The position numbers and the translations under genes are program-made. A stretch of DNA of 64,000 nucleotides, taken from assembly GCA_021234155.1 (NCBI GenBank), contig JAJEKV010000197.1, positions 295,568 through 359,567 of the forward strand. The letters are read 5' to 3'. The notes beneath the pieces are model-generated. The model had not been told where the DNA came from. It worked only from the letters and a program-made list of their open reading frames with translations, and searched no databases. Below, in pieces: positions 22,644-34,276 of this stretch (position 1 is its first letter; every line of letters starts with the position of its first letter). This stretch comes from Isoetes taiwanensis. Taxonomy: Eukaryota; Streptophyta; Lycopodiopsida; Isoetales; Isoetaceae.

Positions 22644-25097
22644 TGTGACGAGCCTGCCGAGTTGACCCTCTAGGCAACTCGGGATCTTGTCAATACACGC
22701 TAATTCTAGGTTGGTATGACAAACAATTGAATATGGTGAAGAATTGAATCTTCTTCTTGCACAGCTAAATTGCACACTCAAAACTCAATGAGCAAATACT
22801 TGATATCTGAATATAATCAGGTAACATTAACATCCAAAGAATCCATATTCTCAATGGTTACAGCATCCATGTTAGCAACTCAATCCTAGAAGCTTCTCGC
22901 CCATCCATGAGCCACAACAGCGCTGGTGCCATCGCCTTGCTCTTTCACTGCACATGCACTCACTAGGGTTAGTCCTCGTGACTAAGTGGGGATCCCATAG
23001 CTGCCTCTGCATGCATAAAACATCTTGAAAGTCTTGAATAACAAACATAAACGACTCAAAGACACAAGAACCTATGGTGCAATGCTAGACTATGACAATA
23101 AGGAGAACATCATAAACATCAAAAGCACGTAAACATAACCCGAGTACCAAACCATCATAAACAAACTCCGGGACAATGGGTAGCTCACCAGCCTACATCA
23201 CAGGCCACATTAGCGACATGTTGCCCGGCCGGCTTACATTCCAAGCCACATGGCGGTGGTGGGGGTGAACCTGCATATCGCAGATACCCTCTCATTTCAC
23301 GTCCCGGCGGAGGACCTCTTACCATGGGGTTTCACAAGAGTTGATCGGCGTAGCAATCCCTGCCCCGGAGAACTAACGCCCGGTGTCCAGAGCACAAGAA
23401 CCCACAGAATCACAGATGAACATGAGCATGCGGGAGCAACCTAGGCCACCAAACCTAGAAGCCCGGACCAGGAGGTTCCAATAGACATAATCAAATACCA
23501 AGACAACATGAGAGCAATGCAAAGACCATGACATGTGAAGTTCATTACAATATTTATTAAACATGTGCCTAGATCATACTCTTAGCCCTTGTCGAGGTTG
23601 CCCATACAACCTAACCATGCCGAAGTAGCTAACTCATTGGTGAAGATCATGATCACAATACAAACATGTGGAGGAAGTTACGAGCCTGACTGTCATTGAT
23701 GTAGCTCCAATACCTATGTACGTTACTGATCAAGGAAAGATACTAACATCTTCTATAATGCAAAACTTACCTCGAAACCATCTTCCCATGAGGAATACAA
23801 CGTTCCATAACGTTTATACTTTGAATCCATTAGCTATGATGCTCTTGATAAGATACAATGCAACAACTTGAAAACTTACAGTTACGCACTCAGACTAGCT
23901 GTACTTCATGCTATAGTCACATTCAGAAACCCCCAAGCTTCACATGGCTCTCCTTGTACCAATGTGGACCCGTCTCAATCTCAATAATCCTTGATGTCAG
24001 ATGACCGCTTATTCCTATTTCAAGATCCACATGCGAACTTGATGCTGAAATCCTTGATGCCGAGGGGTTGTTGACGCTCTACATCTGTGCTAGGCTACTT
24101 CTCAGCATTAGCCCCATCTCCATGAGCTAAGAAAGATACTTTATCCCAAACCTTAGAATTTTACCATAGTTAGCCAATTATCAAACAATGCATATTCTTA
24201 CTATTATCATTATTCTGCTCAGCTCTTCATGCTCCGATCTCCTCTGCTGCTAAGCTCAAATGCAACCCAATTCCATCTATGAGGACTTAGCTTCATACTA
24301 GGACATGCAAATAAATTGAGAAAGGCAGCAAATACAAGACCAACAAAATAAAGCACAAAACCAAAATGACAAAAACATGACATGAACACAAAATGGCGTT
24401 GGAGAGCTCGGTCTTGGGCCCGGATCCAATCTAATTTTGCCTTTTTTAAAGTTTCCATGCTGAATCGGTGCTCTTCATGTAATATTCAGCCATTCTTGAC
24501 TTAAAATCAGCCTTACAGGGATGTTTCCAATCATTGATTTTCTTCTCTAGCCTTATGAGTCTCCAACAAATTCATAATCTATCATATTTGCATGCAAAAA
24601 TCATGTGCAGACTAATCATGGCAGCTCATAGCACACCTCAATTGATCAAAAGCAAAACCCCACCTGATAATTTCTTTCCACATACACCTGGACCCCTTGT
24701 AATTGATTAAGCCTCCAAAGATCATCTTCTAGCTCCAAGAAGCAAACTGCGAAGAAGAATAGGCATAGTGCAGTCAATTCTGACTCAACATCACTATTTC
24801 TGTCATAACTTTTGCATACGGATGAGTTTTGGCTTGATCAGACCCATTCCGAAAGCTTCCTTAAAGACCTTTCCAACAAAAAGAAAAATCACCTGAAAAG
24901 GATCTCGGGTCGCCGAGATATAATGCTTCAAATTTCGGGCTCTAAAACTGCCCGGTGCTCCCTACCTTCATGCTCTGCAACAATCCTTTCTCCAAAGAGA
25001 CAAAACCCTAATCTCATGCTGCATATATGCCATGAATATGTATATACATACATAAAAATAGGTATATTGACCCATTAGGTGGCCAGGACCGTTCACA
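22644..25097 (-). repeat. 5' LTR of the nested element
   Basis: Partner of 19799-22253, of nearly the same length. Transcription should start within this copy on the minus strand, but no TATA box is assigned. Confidence 0.93.
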
Positions 25098-26099
25098 GGA
25101 ATGACTTGGAGCGCGAGTCGCGGCTTTCTTGGCACGAGCCCCGGGTGAAGTCCACGATCCCATACCGGATCTTTTGCGGGGAAATAGGTTTCTTGCCTCT
25201 TCAAAGAGAAGCCCTTGACAGGACACATTGTCTACTTCGAGGAAGGTGGTCAGCATGGGCGATACTGGCTCCCTCACCTTGCCTACACTATGGCAATAGG
25301 GCCTCAAAAACCCTAAAAGCCTGGCGGGAAAAAGAGAGCTCGATGGGCGGCGATGGAATGTCGCGAAACCGCAGTGCGCAAAGTAAACAACAGAGCCGGT
25401 CGCAGCGGTCTCGAACCAATACCTTGGCGATGCTTCCCCGGTAAGTTATGGGATGCTAGCACCCTTGAACGAGTCAAGGCGGCACATTATCAATGCCACA
25501 TAAATCCCAGGTTGGGCCGAGTCCGCAATGCTACCTCACGCACTCATCTACCCATGAAAAAAAACGCAGATCCAAATTCTATCCACACAAAGTGCACACC
25601 ATCTCCGGATTGAGACACAAGGAGATGGGTTGGGGAGTCCGTCGGGGAGAGGCTTAGGTGCAGTCAATGCTGCCGGGTTGGGGAGTGGAAGGCCGAATGC
25701 CACACCCTTCGAGTTGTCCCAGGCATATGATGACATTCGGATGCGCTATCTTTGAACCCGGTCCATCCCGGCCACCCTCATGAGATTCTCGAGCGAGCTC
25801 GATGCGGAGATTGGGCTCATACATTCAAGAGATCATGGATTAGAGATCGCCTTTGGCCCCCTGCAATTACGATACATATATATATATTTGTGTCTATATT
25901 TGTATTTGTTTCTATATTTGTACAGCTTGACAGCAAGCCTATTCCTATCACGGTTTTTTCCCCAACCAACCCTTTAAGGGCGGGGAGGGAGTTTTTTTAA
26001 CCCAGACAGTAATACACTTGCTGTGCCTCTTGTTGGGTCCCATAGGCCAATTGGTCTCCATGGACGATAAAAACTCTATTCTGTTCTATTCTATTCTTT
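25098..26099 (+). mobile_element. LINE copy 1, 3' part with tail
   Basis: Continues LINE copy 1 after the LTR insertion. It matches the 3' part of LINE copy 2 (29.63-30.2 kb), for example TACTTCGAGGAAGGTGG and CATCTACCCATGAAAA. The frame is broken. The 3' untranslated end shows CCCTTTAAGGGCGGGG (a hairpin), TTGGGTCCCATAGGCCAATT, GTCTCCATGGACGATAAAAA and an (ATTCT)n tail ending near 26097. This defines the 3' end of the copy. Confidence 0.88.
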
Positions 26100-26109
26100 T
26101 TCAAGTTCA

Positions 26110-26850
26110 TTAAATCATGCCCCCTTTTTCGAGTTTCTTTACATGGATCCACCATCTGCACGGCGATCCGAGCATTGGGGTGCTCTCATGTAAGAATACT
26201 CGTTCCACTGAGGGAGCTTGAAAAAAGACCTGTACTTGGGCATCTAGTCTGCCATAGCCGGTGCATGTGAGGAATTGAAATCCCTCTTTCTTCATATCAT
26301 AACTCTCACTACTTACTCTGCCCACACGTATCCTTCTAACAATAGAATCCAATCTTCCAGAATCCCAAAAAAGCCAACAACAACGGAGAACGTAATTGAC
26401 AAGGGAAAAACAAGAAGAAGGAGGTGGGTTACAAGCGGCGGTTCGCGCCCCTTTGCGCGACAAAGGCTGTTTTGGATTGAAAAAAGGATAAGTTATGGTT
26501 TTGGGGGTCCATGATGGCATCAGGAAAATGCCTCGCTTTCGTTTAGTTTTGATTGCTGATCCATCTGATCCAAACTTTAGCCGACAAATGTAAGGAGCAG
26601 AACAAAATATAGAAGAGTAGATATGAAGCCCCCCGCTGAGCACGCAACTGCTACGGAAAATTACTCCGGCGAAACAAAGGGTGGGGTAACAGGCATACGG
26701 ATATGTATACGTATGTAGTTTTGGGTACATATATGATGTAGGTATTAATATGGATAGAATACTGGTCATGGCACCACACAAAAGGCATATGGCCGACCTC
26801 GACCACCAAACCAGCCAAGCTCGGCAAAAGATCGACCGGCCAGGCCACAC
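26110..26850 (-). CDS. Unassigned 246-codon open frame
   Basis: The second longest uninterrupted frame in the window outside the glucanase exon. It starts just beyond the LINE tail. The N-terminal third is hydrophobic and Cys/Tyr-rich. The last 80 residues look more protein-like (EGFQFLTCTGYGRLDAQVQV). No domain, signal or neighbour suggests a role, and no intron is evident. It may be a chance frame, a fragment of a host exon, or transferred organellar DNA. I cannot separate these. Confidence 0.2.
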   Translation of the reverse strand: MWPGRSIFCRAWLVWWSRSAICLLCGAMTSILSILIPTSYMYPKLHTYTYPYACYPTLCFAGVIFRSSCVLSGGLHIYSSIFCSAPYICRLKFGSDGSAIKTKRKRGIFLMPSWTPKTITYPFFNPKQPLSRKGARTAACNPPPSSCFSLVNYVLRCCWLFWDSGRLDSIVRRIRVGRVSSESYDMKKEGFQFLTCTGYGRLDAQVQVFFQAPSVERVFLHESTPMLGSPCRWWIHVKKLEKGGMI

Positions 26851-27845
26851 GGCCGAGAGATGGGTCGATGGCCGGATTAATTATAGCGCCGTATGGGGGC
26901 ATAACCATTGGCCCCCATTCCCAAGTGTGGATGAGGCACCGCCATTTGTTCGTCACCTCGGATTTGGAGCATTCATAAAAACCTTGAAAAGCAAAACGGC
27001 CACCACATAGCCAGCCTTCGCATATAACAAGTTATCTTGTCCACCAGTAAAATCAGGTAGAACTGCTTCATAGATGCTCTTTCATGCTTTTGAATTAGAG
27101 TAGAATTGCAAAAATAGTTTGAGACGATATAAGCCATCAACATTTTGAGCCTATTTGGGATACAACACAGTGAATCGAATAGCTCTGTAGGCTACTTCCA
27201 AGAGCAAATGCATAAATTCTAAAATAGAACAAGTCAAAGTTATAGATTCACAGAGCAGAGCCAAGAGTGTGTTTTCTAGCTGTTACCAGTAGCCGACATG
27301 TTTTGTTCTTCACATCTTTTGAAGAAGCGCCCATCAGGCCTGCTTAGCAGTACCAGAGATCAAGTTTATGATTACCATATTGTGCTATCGCCTATGCTTA
27401 AGGTAATGACCAGAGCATCTGTAGCCGATTAAGCCAAGCCGAGACAAATTTTGCTGCCATGTAGCAAAGGTAACAAACAGTGAAATCAGTACTGGCAGTC
27501 TATAAATCGTTGTTTGGAACAAGATTTTTACCTGTTTTGACCATTTCGATCTTATTTTCATCTATATCCTTTTGAAATAGCCACCATTGTGGCGGGATTA
27601 GCAGCAGCCAGACCGCAACTACATGCCATATAGCGCCCTAAATCGATTTCTATATGGTGCCCTAAATCGATTTCTGTATCTGTAAATCAATTTCTATTAC
27701 AGACCATGAAAATCTTCCAAAGTCATTAGCTTTTATTTTGTATTTCTTAATTTTGTTGCCACTATTGCAGCCCTTACCATCAAATATCAAATTAAATATT
27801 GTATTTCCGGACATAGGAAGTGCTTATACTCAGAGAGATTTCTCC
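26850..27845. other. Intergenic DNA, nothing recognised
   Basis: No coding signal or known element. CCCTAAATCGATTTCTATATGG and a near copy are tandem at about 27637-27685. Confidence 0.4.
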
Positions 27846-27849
27846 AGAT

Positions 27850-30607
27850 AGCCTTGCCATATCCCCATTCTATTCCTCAATCTGATGCAAGCAAAGGGGT
27901 GTCCTACCATCAGCCCCTGTTCTTGCAGATAGATTGGCAGGCCAACCGAGCACCCATTGCCCCAGCACCCCATGTACCACGGTTGCGTCTGGACTATGAC
28001 CATGCGGCGGTCTATGCGAGGATGCTTGAGCATGAGCTGCCGGAGTCTTGTAGCTCCCCCACACTTCAACAAATAGAGCGGCCCCAACCCGGCTCCTTTC
28101 GAGGGTAGGGAGACGATGCTTTGGGAGAGGTCGCCTCGACGATCCATTGAGGGCTGCAACCACCTTCCTCGCTAATCATCGGGTTCATGGCGAATGTCAC
28201 GGGGCCGAACGATGGTTACGGCGCCAACTTTGGAACCCCACCATTGTACCATGAGCCATCCGGCCAATAATACCTCCTTCCTCAAGACCAAAAAGCCTCG
28301 TGTGTACCTTTGGCAGAGCACTAAAGAACAATGTTTGGTCTACTCAGACCCAGCCACCCTAGCCTTCGAGAAAGTCTTGAGTAAGCCACTTGCACAGCCC
28401 AATGGAAATATTACCCGAGGAACAATGGGTGAGATACTTGCTGCACTGTTGTATGACCCAATGGGAAGCCGGGCACCGCATCTCCCACAGGCCTATAGTA
28501 ATCGGGTCGTGCCGAAGGGGATGTCGCAATGGGCCGCAACCTCACTAATCGGAAGGCCCGGCCGATTTGGATGGTATGCGTGCGGTGAGCTTCTCAAGTG
28601 CGGGCCCCCCAATGGTGCTTGGGTTCTCCACGGCCTCTTCAACAGGGGCATTGCAAAGAAGCTTCCCCCTCTACCGGACTACCGGTTGTGCCCCTATATA
28701 CAAAAGGGACCCCCGGCCGACCAACTATCGTACCATTATGGTGGATTCTGTCTTTGCCAAGTTGCTTTGGGATTCTTGAGCGGCGGCCCGACACTTTAGG
28801 CGAAGAATGGAGAAGTCAGGGCTCTCCACGAGCCGAGCTTCGCCCAGGCATTCTACTATTGACCATATCTTCACTCTCTGCGAACACTCCTGAGGATAGC
28901 GGAATCAACGCGCTTTAACTTTTGGCAGTTGCTTTGTGGATTTATAAAGGCTTTTGACCACAGTGCCTCGGGATAAGTTGTGGGATGATTGAGGCATTTG
29001 GGGGACCCCGCCGACTTGCAGAGTGCTATATACGGTATCTATAATGAGGCTTGCTCCTGGTTAGTGTCACACCGGTCGGGGAGCCCATTGTTAGTAGCAT
29101 TGGGTGCGCCGGGGTCCTCCTCTATCCCCGACACGCTTCGCTTGTACATTGACCCGGCTAGAAGAATGGCTAGGCGAGCACCGGGGAGGCGCCATTGATG
29201 CACCACATAATCCGCAACTCATATATCGCGATGATGTTGACTCTGCCGCGATATACCCGCAGGACATGCAATGCCACCGGATGCTTTGGACACTACGCCA
29301 ATTCACCGCATGAGAGTTAACTTGCCAAGACGAGGGTGTTCTGGTCCCATCATCCCAAGACCACGCCTTCCCTCATTCACTTACCAGGGCGTAGTGGAGG
29401 TGGCTGGCCTTATAAGTATTTGGGCATTGAGTTCTCTACTACCACACATAATCGATGCATCCATCGTTACTAAGTCCTTGCAGTTGAAAGCCCCCTATGC
29501 AATGCAAAACAACAGTCACAAACGTGAAGCCAGATGCATGGGGTCACCAGCACACTTGTTCGGGGCCTTGGTTGAACCGGTCCTCCTCTATGGGGCGGGT
29601 GTGGGGGGCCGATATCCCCACCACTTGGAGCGATCTAGAGCAGTTCTGGGTAAGGGCCTTCTTGGCCCGGCACCGGGAGGAAATCCACGGTCCCATATCG
29701 ATCTTGCTCCATGATCTGACTTCCTTCCATTACGGAGGGCTCTCTGAACGTCACATTATTTACTTCGAGGAAGGTGGTGGCTATGGATGAAGCCCGGCTG
29801 CCCAACCTTGCTTTGGCGGTGGCGATGGGCCCGGCAGCGACTCAAAGCCCGCTGGAAAGACAAGCAAGCCCGGTGTTTCCTCACATGGAATGTGCGGGCA
29901 CCACGTGATGTGGACCAAAGGCATACACCGGGCTGAACGCTGCCTTGAAGCAAGATTTTGATGCTTGCTTCATGGCCAAGCTTTGGGATGCGAGAGGCCC
30001 ACACATGTCAAGGTGGCACCATCGACAAGAGGTTAATCCCATACTCACAAGGGGCCCACACCACTACATTGCACCCATCTACCCATGAAAAGCGCCGGGT
30101 GATTGCTTCCATTAGCACGGAGTGCACACCACCTCTGCATTGAGACGGGGAGATGGATTCGGGAGCCGCTGAGGAGGACAGATTCGATCTTTGCCAATAC
30201 GTGCCATTGAGGATGAAAGTCCGCCCTCCGTGGGGCATGTCCGGGACGATCACATATCCGGCTCTGTATGCTTTCGGTTAGTTGTCTTATCGTGGCCCTG
30301 CATGAGCTAACGAGCACGGCCTCGTGGGCTTGTTGGGATCGTACCTCCGAAGGTAATGGATCTGGTTACGGACTGATTATGCCCCCTCGTCCGACATTAA
30401 CCCCAAAATTGCATTTCTTGTGAATATGTATATATAAGCGTCTAAGATGTCAAATCCTTATTGCTACTAAAGGTTTTTCCCTCCTCAAAACCCTTCGGGG
30501 GGGTTTTAATCCCGGTAGTATCGCTACTGCTCTCTCTTTGTACTTGGGTCCCATAGGCCAGTTGGTCTCCGTGGACGATAAAATCATATTCTATTCTATT
30601 CTATTCT
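27850..30607 (+). mobile_element. LINE copy 2, degenerate ORF2 with intact 3' tail
   Basis: Same family as LINE copy 1. Plus-strand frames in shifting phases give the pre-RT linker (LRLDYDHAAVYARMLEHELP, about 27987-28045), RT fingers (PTNYRTIMVDSVFAKLLWDS, 28718-28778) and the active-site box QLIYRDDVDS at about 29216-29245. A C-terminal region (VLLYGAGVGGRYP, then YFEEGG) follows. Many frameshifts and stops make it inactive. The 3' end has AAAACCC-TTCG-GGG hairpin sequence at about 30487-30505, TTGGGTCCCATAGGCCAGTT, CCGTGGACGATAAAATCATA and (ATTCT)n at 30587-30607. No endonuclease core is visible at the left end, so the copy is 5'-truncated or rearranged. Confidence 0.9.
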
Positions 30608-30980
30608 TGATCCCTAACTGGACGGCATAGCTATGGGTCGTGAGGAATCTTGCCCTGGGTTATACCGTGTTGTTATCCATCTTATTTGGGTTCCAGACCA
30701 TGGCGCCTATGAGCTTAATAGCATCACTCGACCACCTGCTCATGATGAGGCCGAATGGCAATGAACTGCTTGATTCATGTATGCTATAACTCTTATATGA
30801 GTTATACATTCTATTACTAGTATATTTCAGACATTATAAGGATGTAATCATATCATAGCGATCCCTCTATCTACAACATATTTTCAATTTGCATAGGTCT
30901 CGGCCACTTGCCATACTTGTAGATTCTGAATTCAGAAAAATATTCTCTTCTGCATATTCTAAACAAGTTGCAGTGTGTCA
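30608..30980. other. Intergenic DNA, no supported gene
   Basis: A short plus-strand piece at 30610-30770 (TGGGTTCCAGACCATGG, CATGATGAGGCCGAATGG) has protein-like words but stops in all frames. It resembles a degenerate endonuclease segment and may be another LINE fragment. Confidence 0.3.
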
Positions 30981-31225
30981 AGGTGCGAAATAGGCACTCC
31001 TTGGCACTATGAGAAAAATGACTTATCGTATCCATGGTGCAAAATTGCTCCCCCTCCCCCCAAACAAATTGTGGAACAGTCCTTTTTGCATCGTGGTCAC
31101 AATGCAAAATAGGCTCTCCCCATAAATTTAGGAACAATTAATTTTGCACTGTGGCCAGGGTGTGAAAGAGACACTCCCACAAAATGTGGAATAGTCATTT
31201 TTGCGTCGTGGCCATGGTCCACAAT
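30981..31225. repeat. Palindromic-repeat cluster 1
   Basis: Four or five degenerate copies of a motif whose best form is TTTCGCACC-GTGGCTAT-GGTGCGAAA, for example TTTTGCACTGTGGCCAGG and TTTTTGCGTCGTGGCCATGG, at spacings of about 60 bp. The same motif forms clusters at 32.85-33.36 and 35.14-35.57 kb. This cluster lies just beyond the end of the histone-like ORF. Confidence 0.65.
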
Positions 31226-31378
31226 AGTCACGTCAGAAAAGGCCAGTCATCTTAGAAGAGCCAATAAATACTTAACCTTAACCTCATCACATTATTAAAC
31301 AAGAACTAAAATATGAGCATTATGAGACAATAATTTAAAACACTCATATATTAATTTCCGAATGGTTACAAAAGGCTC

Positions 31379-32067
31379 TTAGAAGAGGCTAACTAAATGA
31401 GCCTCTGCTGCCTCTTCTAGTATATCCAAGGCCTCTACTTGAATTCTGTTCACCTCCTCCTGCACCGGCAGAACATACTCTCTTCCTCCTCCTCTTCCTT
31501 GATTCCTTTCTCTTCCCATAAATGTCTTGCATCTCATATGGCAAGCTTGGGAATCAGAGGCTGGGTGCATGTCTGCCAATATCTAATCTCCCGTAAAGCT
31601 TGGACGCCAGGAGGAGCACTCTTTAACTTCTCAGAACCACCATAACTAACATTTGGCTCCCCTTCCTTCAGCTTTCGCTTATTTCCAAGCTTGTCCATCT
31701 CTCTGGCTGCATCTCTCTCAGCTTGTCTCCAACTAGGAACAAGCCTAGGAGGCTTTATCTGGCCGGACCTCTTGGGCGTGCATTTTTGCGTACGCCGGGA
31801 AGGGGCCCTCACCTTAGTTGTTCCACTAAATAGGCTTCCCGTGATCATCCTCTCTTCTACCACGCTGATTTTACTGATGCTGTTGTTCCTGTTGATCCTG
31901 TTAATCTTGCTGATCTCCCTAACCCCTCTGTCATCCTTAGCCTCTTCGTTGCCACTTCCACCTTCCTCAGTGTCCTGAGGATTTCCACCACCACTTCCAT
32001 CTTCCTCCCTCTGGGCGCCCTGCTTCTGATTAGAGATAATCATTTGTGAAGAAAGCTGTGGTGGCAT
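31379..32067 (-). pseudogene. Histone H3 / CENH3-like ORF with long N-terminal tail
   Basis: Frame 1 (from the ATG at 32067 to a TGA at 31534) encodes a long basic and acidic tail of about 145 residues containing RAPSRRTQKCTPKRSGQ. It then gives PPGVQ and ALREIRYWQTCTQPLIPKLA, a close match to the H3 alpha-N helix and start of alpha-1 (ALREIR..Q.ST..LI.KLPF). A second frame (31579-31379) gives RIQVEALDILEEAAEAHLVS then LF and a stop, aligning without gaps to H3 alpha-2 (LQEAAEAYLVGLF). EAL before alpha-2 resembles CENH3 rather than canonical H3. A phase change and about 30 unaligned residues separate the two parts, and no GT-AG intron fits there. The loop-2/alpha-3 end is missing. It could be a decayed centromeric-H3 copy, or a histone gene carried by the surrounding unknown element. 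Confidence 0.75.
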
Positions 32068-32077
32068 CCGTTTCTTA

Positions 32078-32730
32078 AAAGGGGGCACCTAATTCAGCAG
32101 CATTGGGGACCATGCCCTTGGTCAATCTGCCACAGTACCTGGCTCTGACCAGACGTCTCCCCTTGATCATTTCCTAATATTATCTGCTGCTCGTTGAAGG
32201 GATTCCTTGGAGCTCCGAGCATATAATCTAGCTCATTACACATGAACTGGAAGGATCTTCTCCACGCCAGACATATAGTCTCGGCCACATGACATATGAG
32301 CCGACAGCTTCCTCTACTGTGTTAGTGCCAGGGGAGGGAAAGGGCAGCTGATGGTTGAATTTAGAGCTGTGTTCAATGCCACCACAATGCAATCATCAAG
32401 AACTGGAATTTGTGGCACACTAATGCCTCGCAGAAAATTCCTTCCCTCACAACTATCGGAGCCAACAAAAACACCTGGTAAGGAAATACTGTCTGATTCT
32501 AGAAAAAGTCGTCCACACTGTTGCTAATGTCATGTACGGCATTTCCAAGCTTTTGCTGGAACCCTTCTGGAAGGATTACGTCATCCACGTCCATGTGCTT
32601 GGTTGTAAAGAGAAGAACTGTAACAGGCTCTAGATCTGTGGCGCTGGTAGTAATGATGTCATCTACATTCTAGCGCTCGTCAAGCGTCTCATTTTGTGGG
32701 ATATCGGGGTTAACGCCTTCCATGGACATG
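32078..32730 (-). pseudogene. Unrecognised decayed coding sequence upstream of the H3-like ORF
   Basis: Minus-strand frames give protein-like text in overlapping phases. There is a Met start near 32726 (MSMEGVNPDIPQNETLDER), then an in-frame TAG, an acidic region (EPVTVLLFTTKHMDVDDVIL), a frameshift to VPQIPVLDDCIVVALNTALN, and finally a 64-codon frame (32288-32094) with WRRSFQFMCNELDYMLGAPR. It stops immediately before the H3-like frame opens, and the same order suggests one transcription unit. No family is recognised. Confidence 0.4.
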
Positions 32731-32849
32731 AGCGGGTTTTATGAAGGAGAAGAAATTGAAATAAGCAGCATGGTCTCTCCCCATCCCATAAACCCCTAGA
32801 ATTAAAAAGTTCATAGTAGTTACAGTGTAAAATGGTAGCATGCTCACGC

Positions 32850-33365
32850 CATGAAATAGCTATTTACACATCATACTCACGGTGCGAAAAGGGCCAGTCC
32901 AAAATCTACAGACATCATGTTTTCACACCGTGCCTACACTCCTGACGTATGACATAAGATATAGATCTGACAAGAATTTATAGCTGACATTGACAACATC
33001 TGATACAAAAAAATTTCATGCATTTCATAATTATACATTACATTTCATACATTTCATAAATGAACATTCATACAAAAGCAATTTGCATCATAGTGATGGT
33101 GCAAAAAAGACCATTTCAAAAACTGCAAACACCTTCGCACCGTGGCTACGCTCTTGGCATATGACATAAGATATAGATCTGACAAGAATTTATAGCTGAC
33201 ATTGACAATGTCTGATACAAAGACATTTCATAGTTGTACTACATATCAATCATAGATGAACATTCATTTAAAAGCAATTTTTGCACCATAGTCACGGTGT
33301 AAAAAAAAAACCATTTCAAAATTGCAGACACCGTGTTTTTGCACTGTGGCTATGCTGCTTACAAA
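32850..33365. repeat. Palindromic-repeat cluster 2 in a 200-bp tandem unit
   Basis: GGCATATGACATAAGATATAG, GATCTGACAAGAATTTATAG, CTGACATTGACAA and GAACATTCAT recur in two or three units of about 220 bp. Each unit carries TTTGCACC or TTCGCACC palindromes such as CACCGTGGCTACG and TTTGCACCATAGTCACGGTG. No ORF is conserved across units. Confidence 0.65.
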
Positions 33366-33798
33366 TGTGCATGGGAATGAATGAAATAACGAATGACTAA
33401 GTTCTAAGATATAAATGTGACATTTATTTATAGCTCGGCCAATATACACGACAATTTCATGTCGTAGACTTGTTGACTGTGAGATTTCTGATATAAAAAC
33501 ATTTCATACTTTTATATTTATTCAAAACCTTTAATATTAATACAAAAATCTTTCAAGCACATTTCCTTTTCTTGGCATCTGGGCCTGGAATACTCGAATC
33601 AAAGGCTTCTAAGTCCTCTCCCTTTACTCTAGCTCAAATTGCATCTAATAGACACAATATATCAGGGTCCTTCTGTGCACAGAACAAGTAAAGTGCTTCC
33701 TTGTTCGCTCCACTCAAACCTAAGTGCTGCTTTATTTGCAAGGATATTTTGAAGCCTCCGAAGATGTACATAGCTATAGACCTATCTACTGCTATAAC
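33366..33798. other. Spacer, no supported gene
   Basis: AT-rich DNA between repeat cluster 2 and the next minus-strand frames. Positions 33560-33760 on the minus strand hold short protein-like pieces broken by stops and may be the decayed C-terminal end of the neighbouring unknown protein. Confidence 0.35.
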
Positions 33799-34276
33799 TC
33801 AATCATAGTTCGTGGCTAGGGGAACATGGTTGCCAGCCAAGGACAGAGCTTTAAGCTTCAGGACCTCTTCTGCTCTATATGGACCATATTTATTGTGAAA
33901 CACAATAACTTCCCCCTTGTGAAGATAGCCCATATAATGTGCAATACTGGCATCCCGACCTAGGGTGATTCTTTTATGCCTTGCACAGAAGTCATCAATA
34001 AATAACTCCCGCACAAAAGGAACATCAGATTCAAAAAAGAAATGAAAAATAAAACGAGATAAATATCTCTCTCTTGTCATGTTCGAGAATTGCTGGCTTT
34101 GTTATTGAGAAACAAGACCTCGACAACTCACGTTCCATGAATGCAAAAATAGGGTTCAAAGAGCTGGGAGCTTCAGCCATCTTTCTCTGCTTTATATCCT
34201 GCTTTAGCTTCTGCATGACTATGTCAAATACGTTATCTGGAGATATTGACGATCCATCATAAGTCACAGCCTCCAT
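33799..34276 (-). pseudogene. Unrecognised protein fragments (two overlapping frames)
   Basis: The frame 34276-34031 contains SPDNVFDIVMQKLKQDIKQR and AEAPSSLNPIFAFMERELSR. The frame 34080-33799 contains FVRELFIDDFCARHKRITLG and GYLHKGEVIVFHNKYGPYRA. Both read as well-structured globular protein and overlap in a way that suggests one sequence with a frameshift. I recognise no family. They belong to the minus-strand cassette 31.4-36.7 kb. Confidence 0.45.

Larger units (their letters stand above)
19799..25097 (-). mobile_element. Non-autonomous LTR retrotransposon with giant LTRs, nested in LINE copy 1
   Basis: Two direct repeats of 2455 and 2454 bp (19799-22253 and 22644-25097) enclose only 390 bp. 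The 5-bp target duplication GGAAT lies at 19794-19798 and 25098-25102, and the LINE reading resumes on the far side, so the insertion boundaries are secure. On the minus strand the LTRs begin TGT(G)AACGGTCCTGGCC and end GGCTCGTCACA. The element has primer-binding and polypurine sites but no gag or pol, so it must be mobilised by proteins of another element. The layout is TRIM/LARD-like but inverted in proportion: 93 percent of it is LTR. Confidence 0.93.

Noticed and set aside
31838-31930. Tandem repeat protein (INR/ISK words) as a separate repeat feature
   Set aside because: It is low-complexity coding sequence inside the tail of the H3-like ORF and too short to treat apart.
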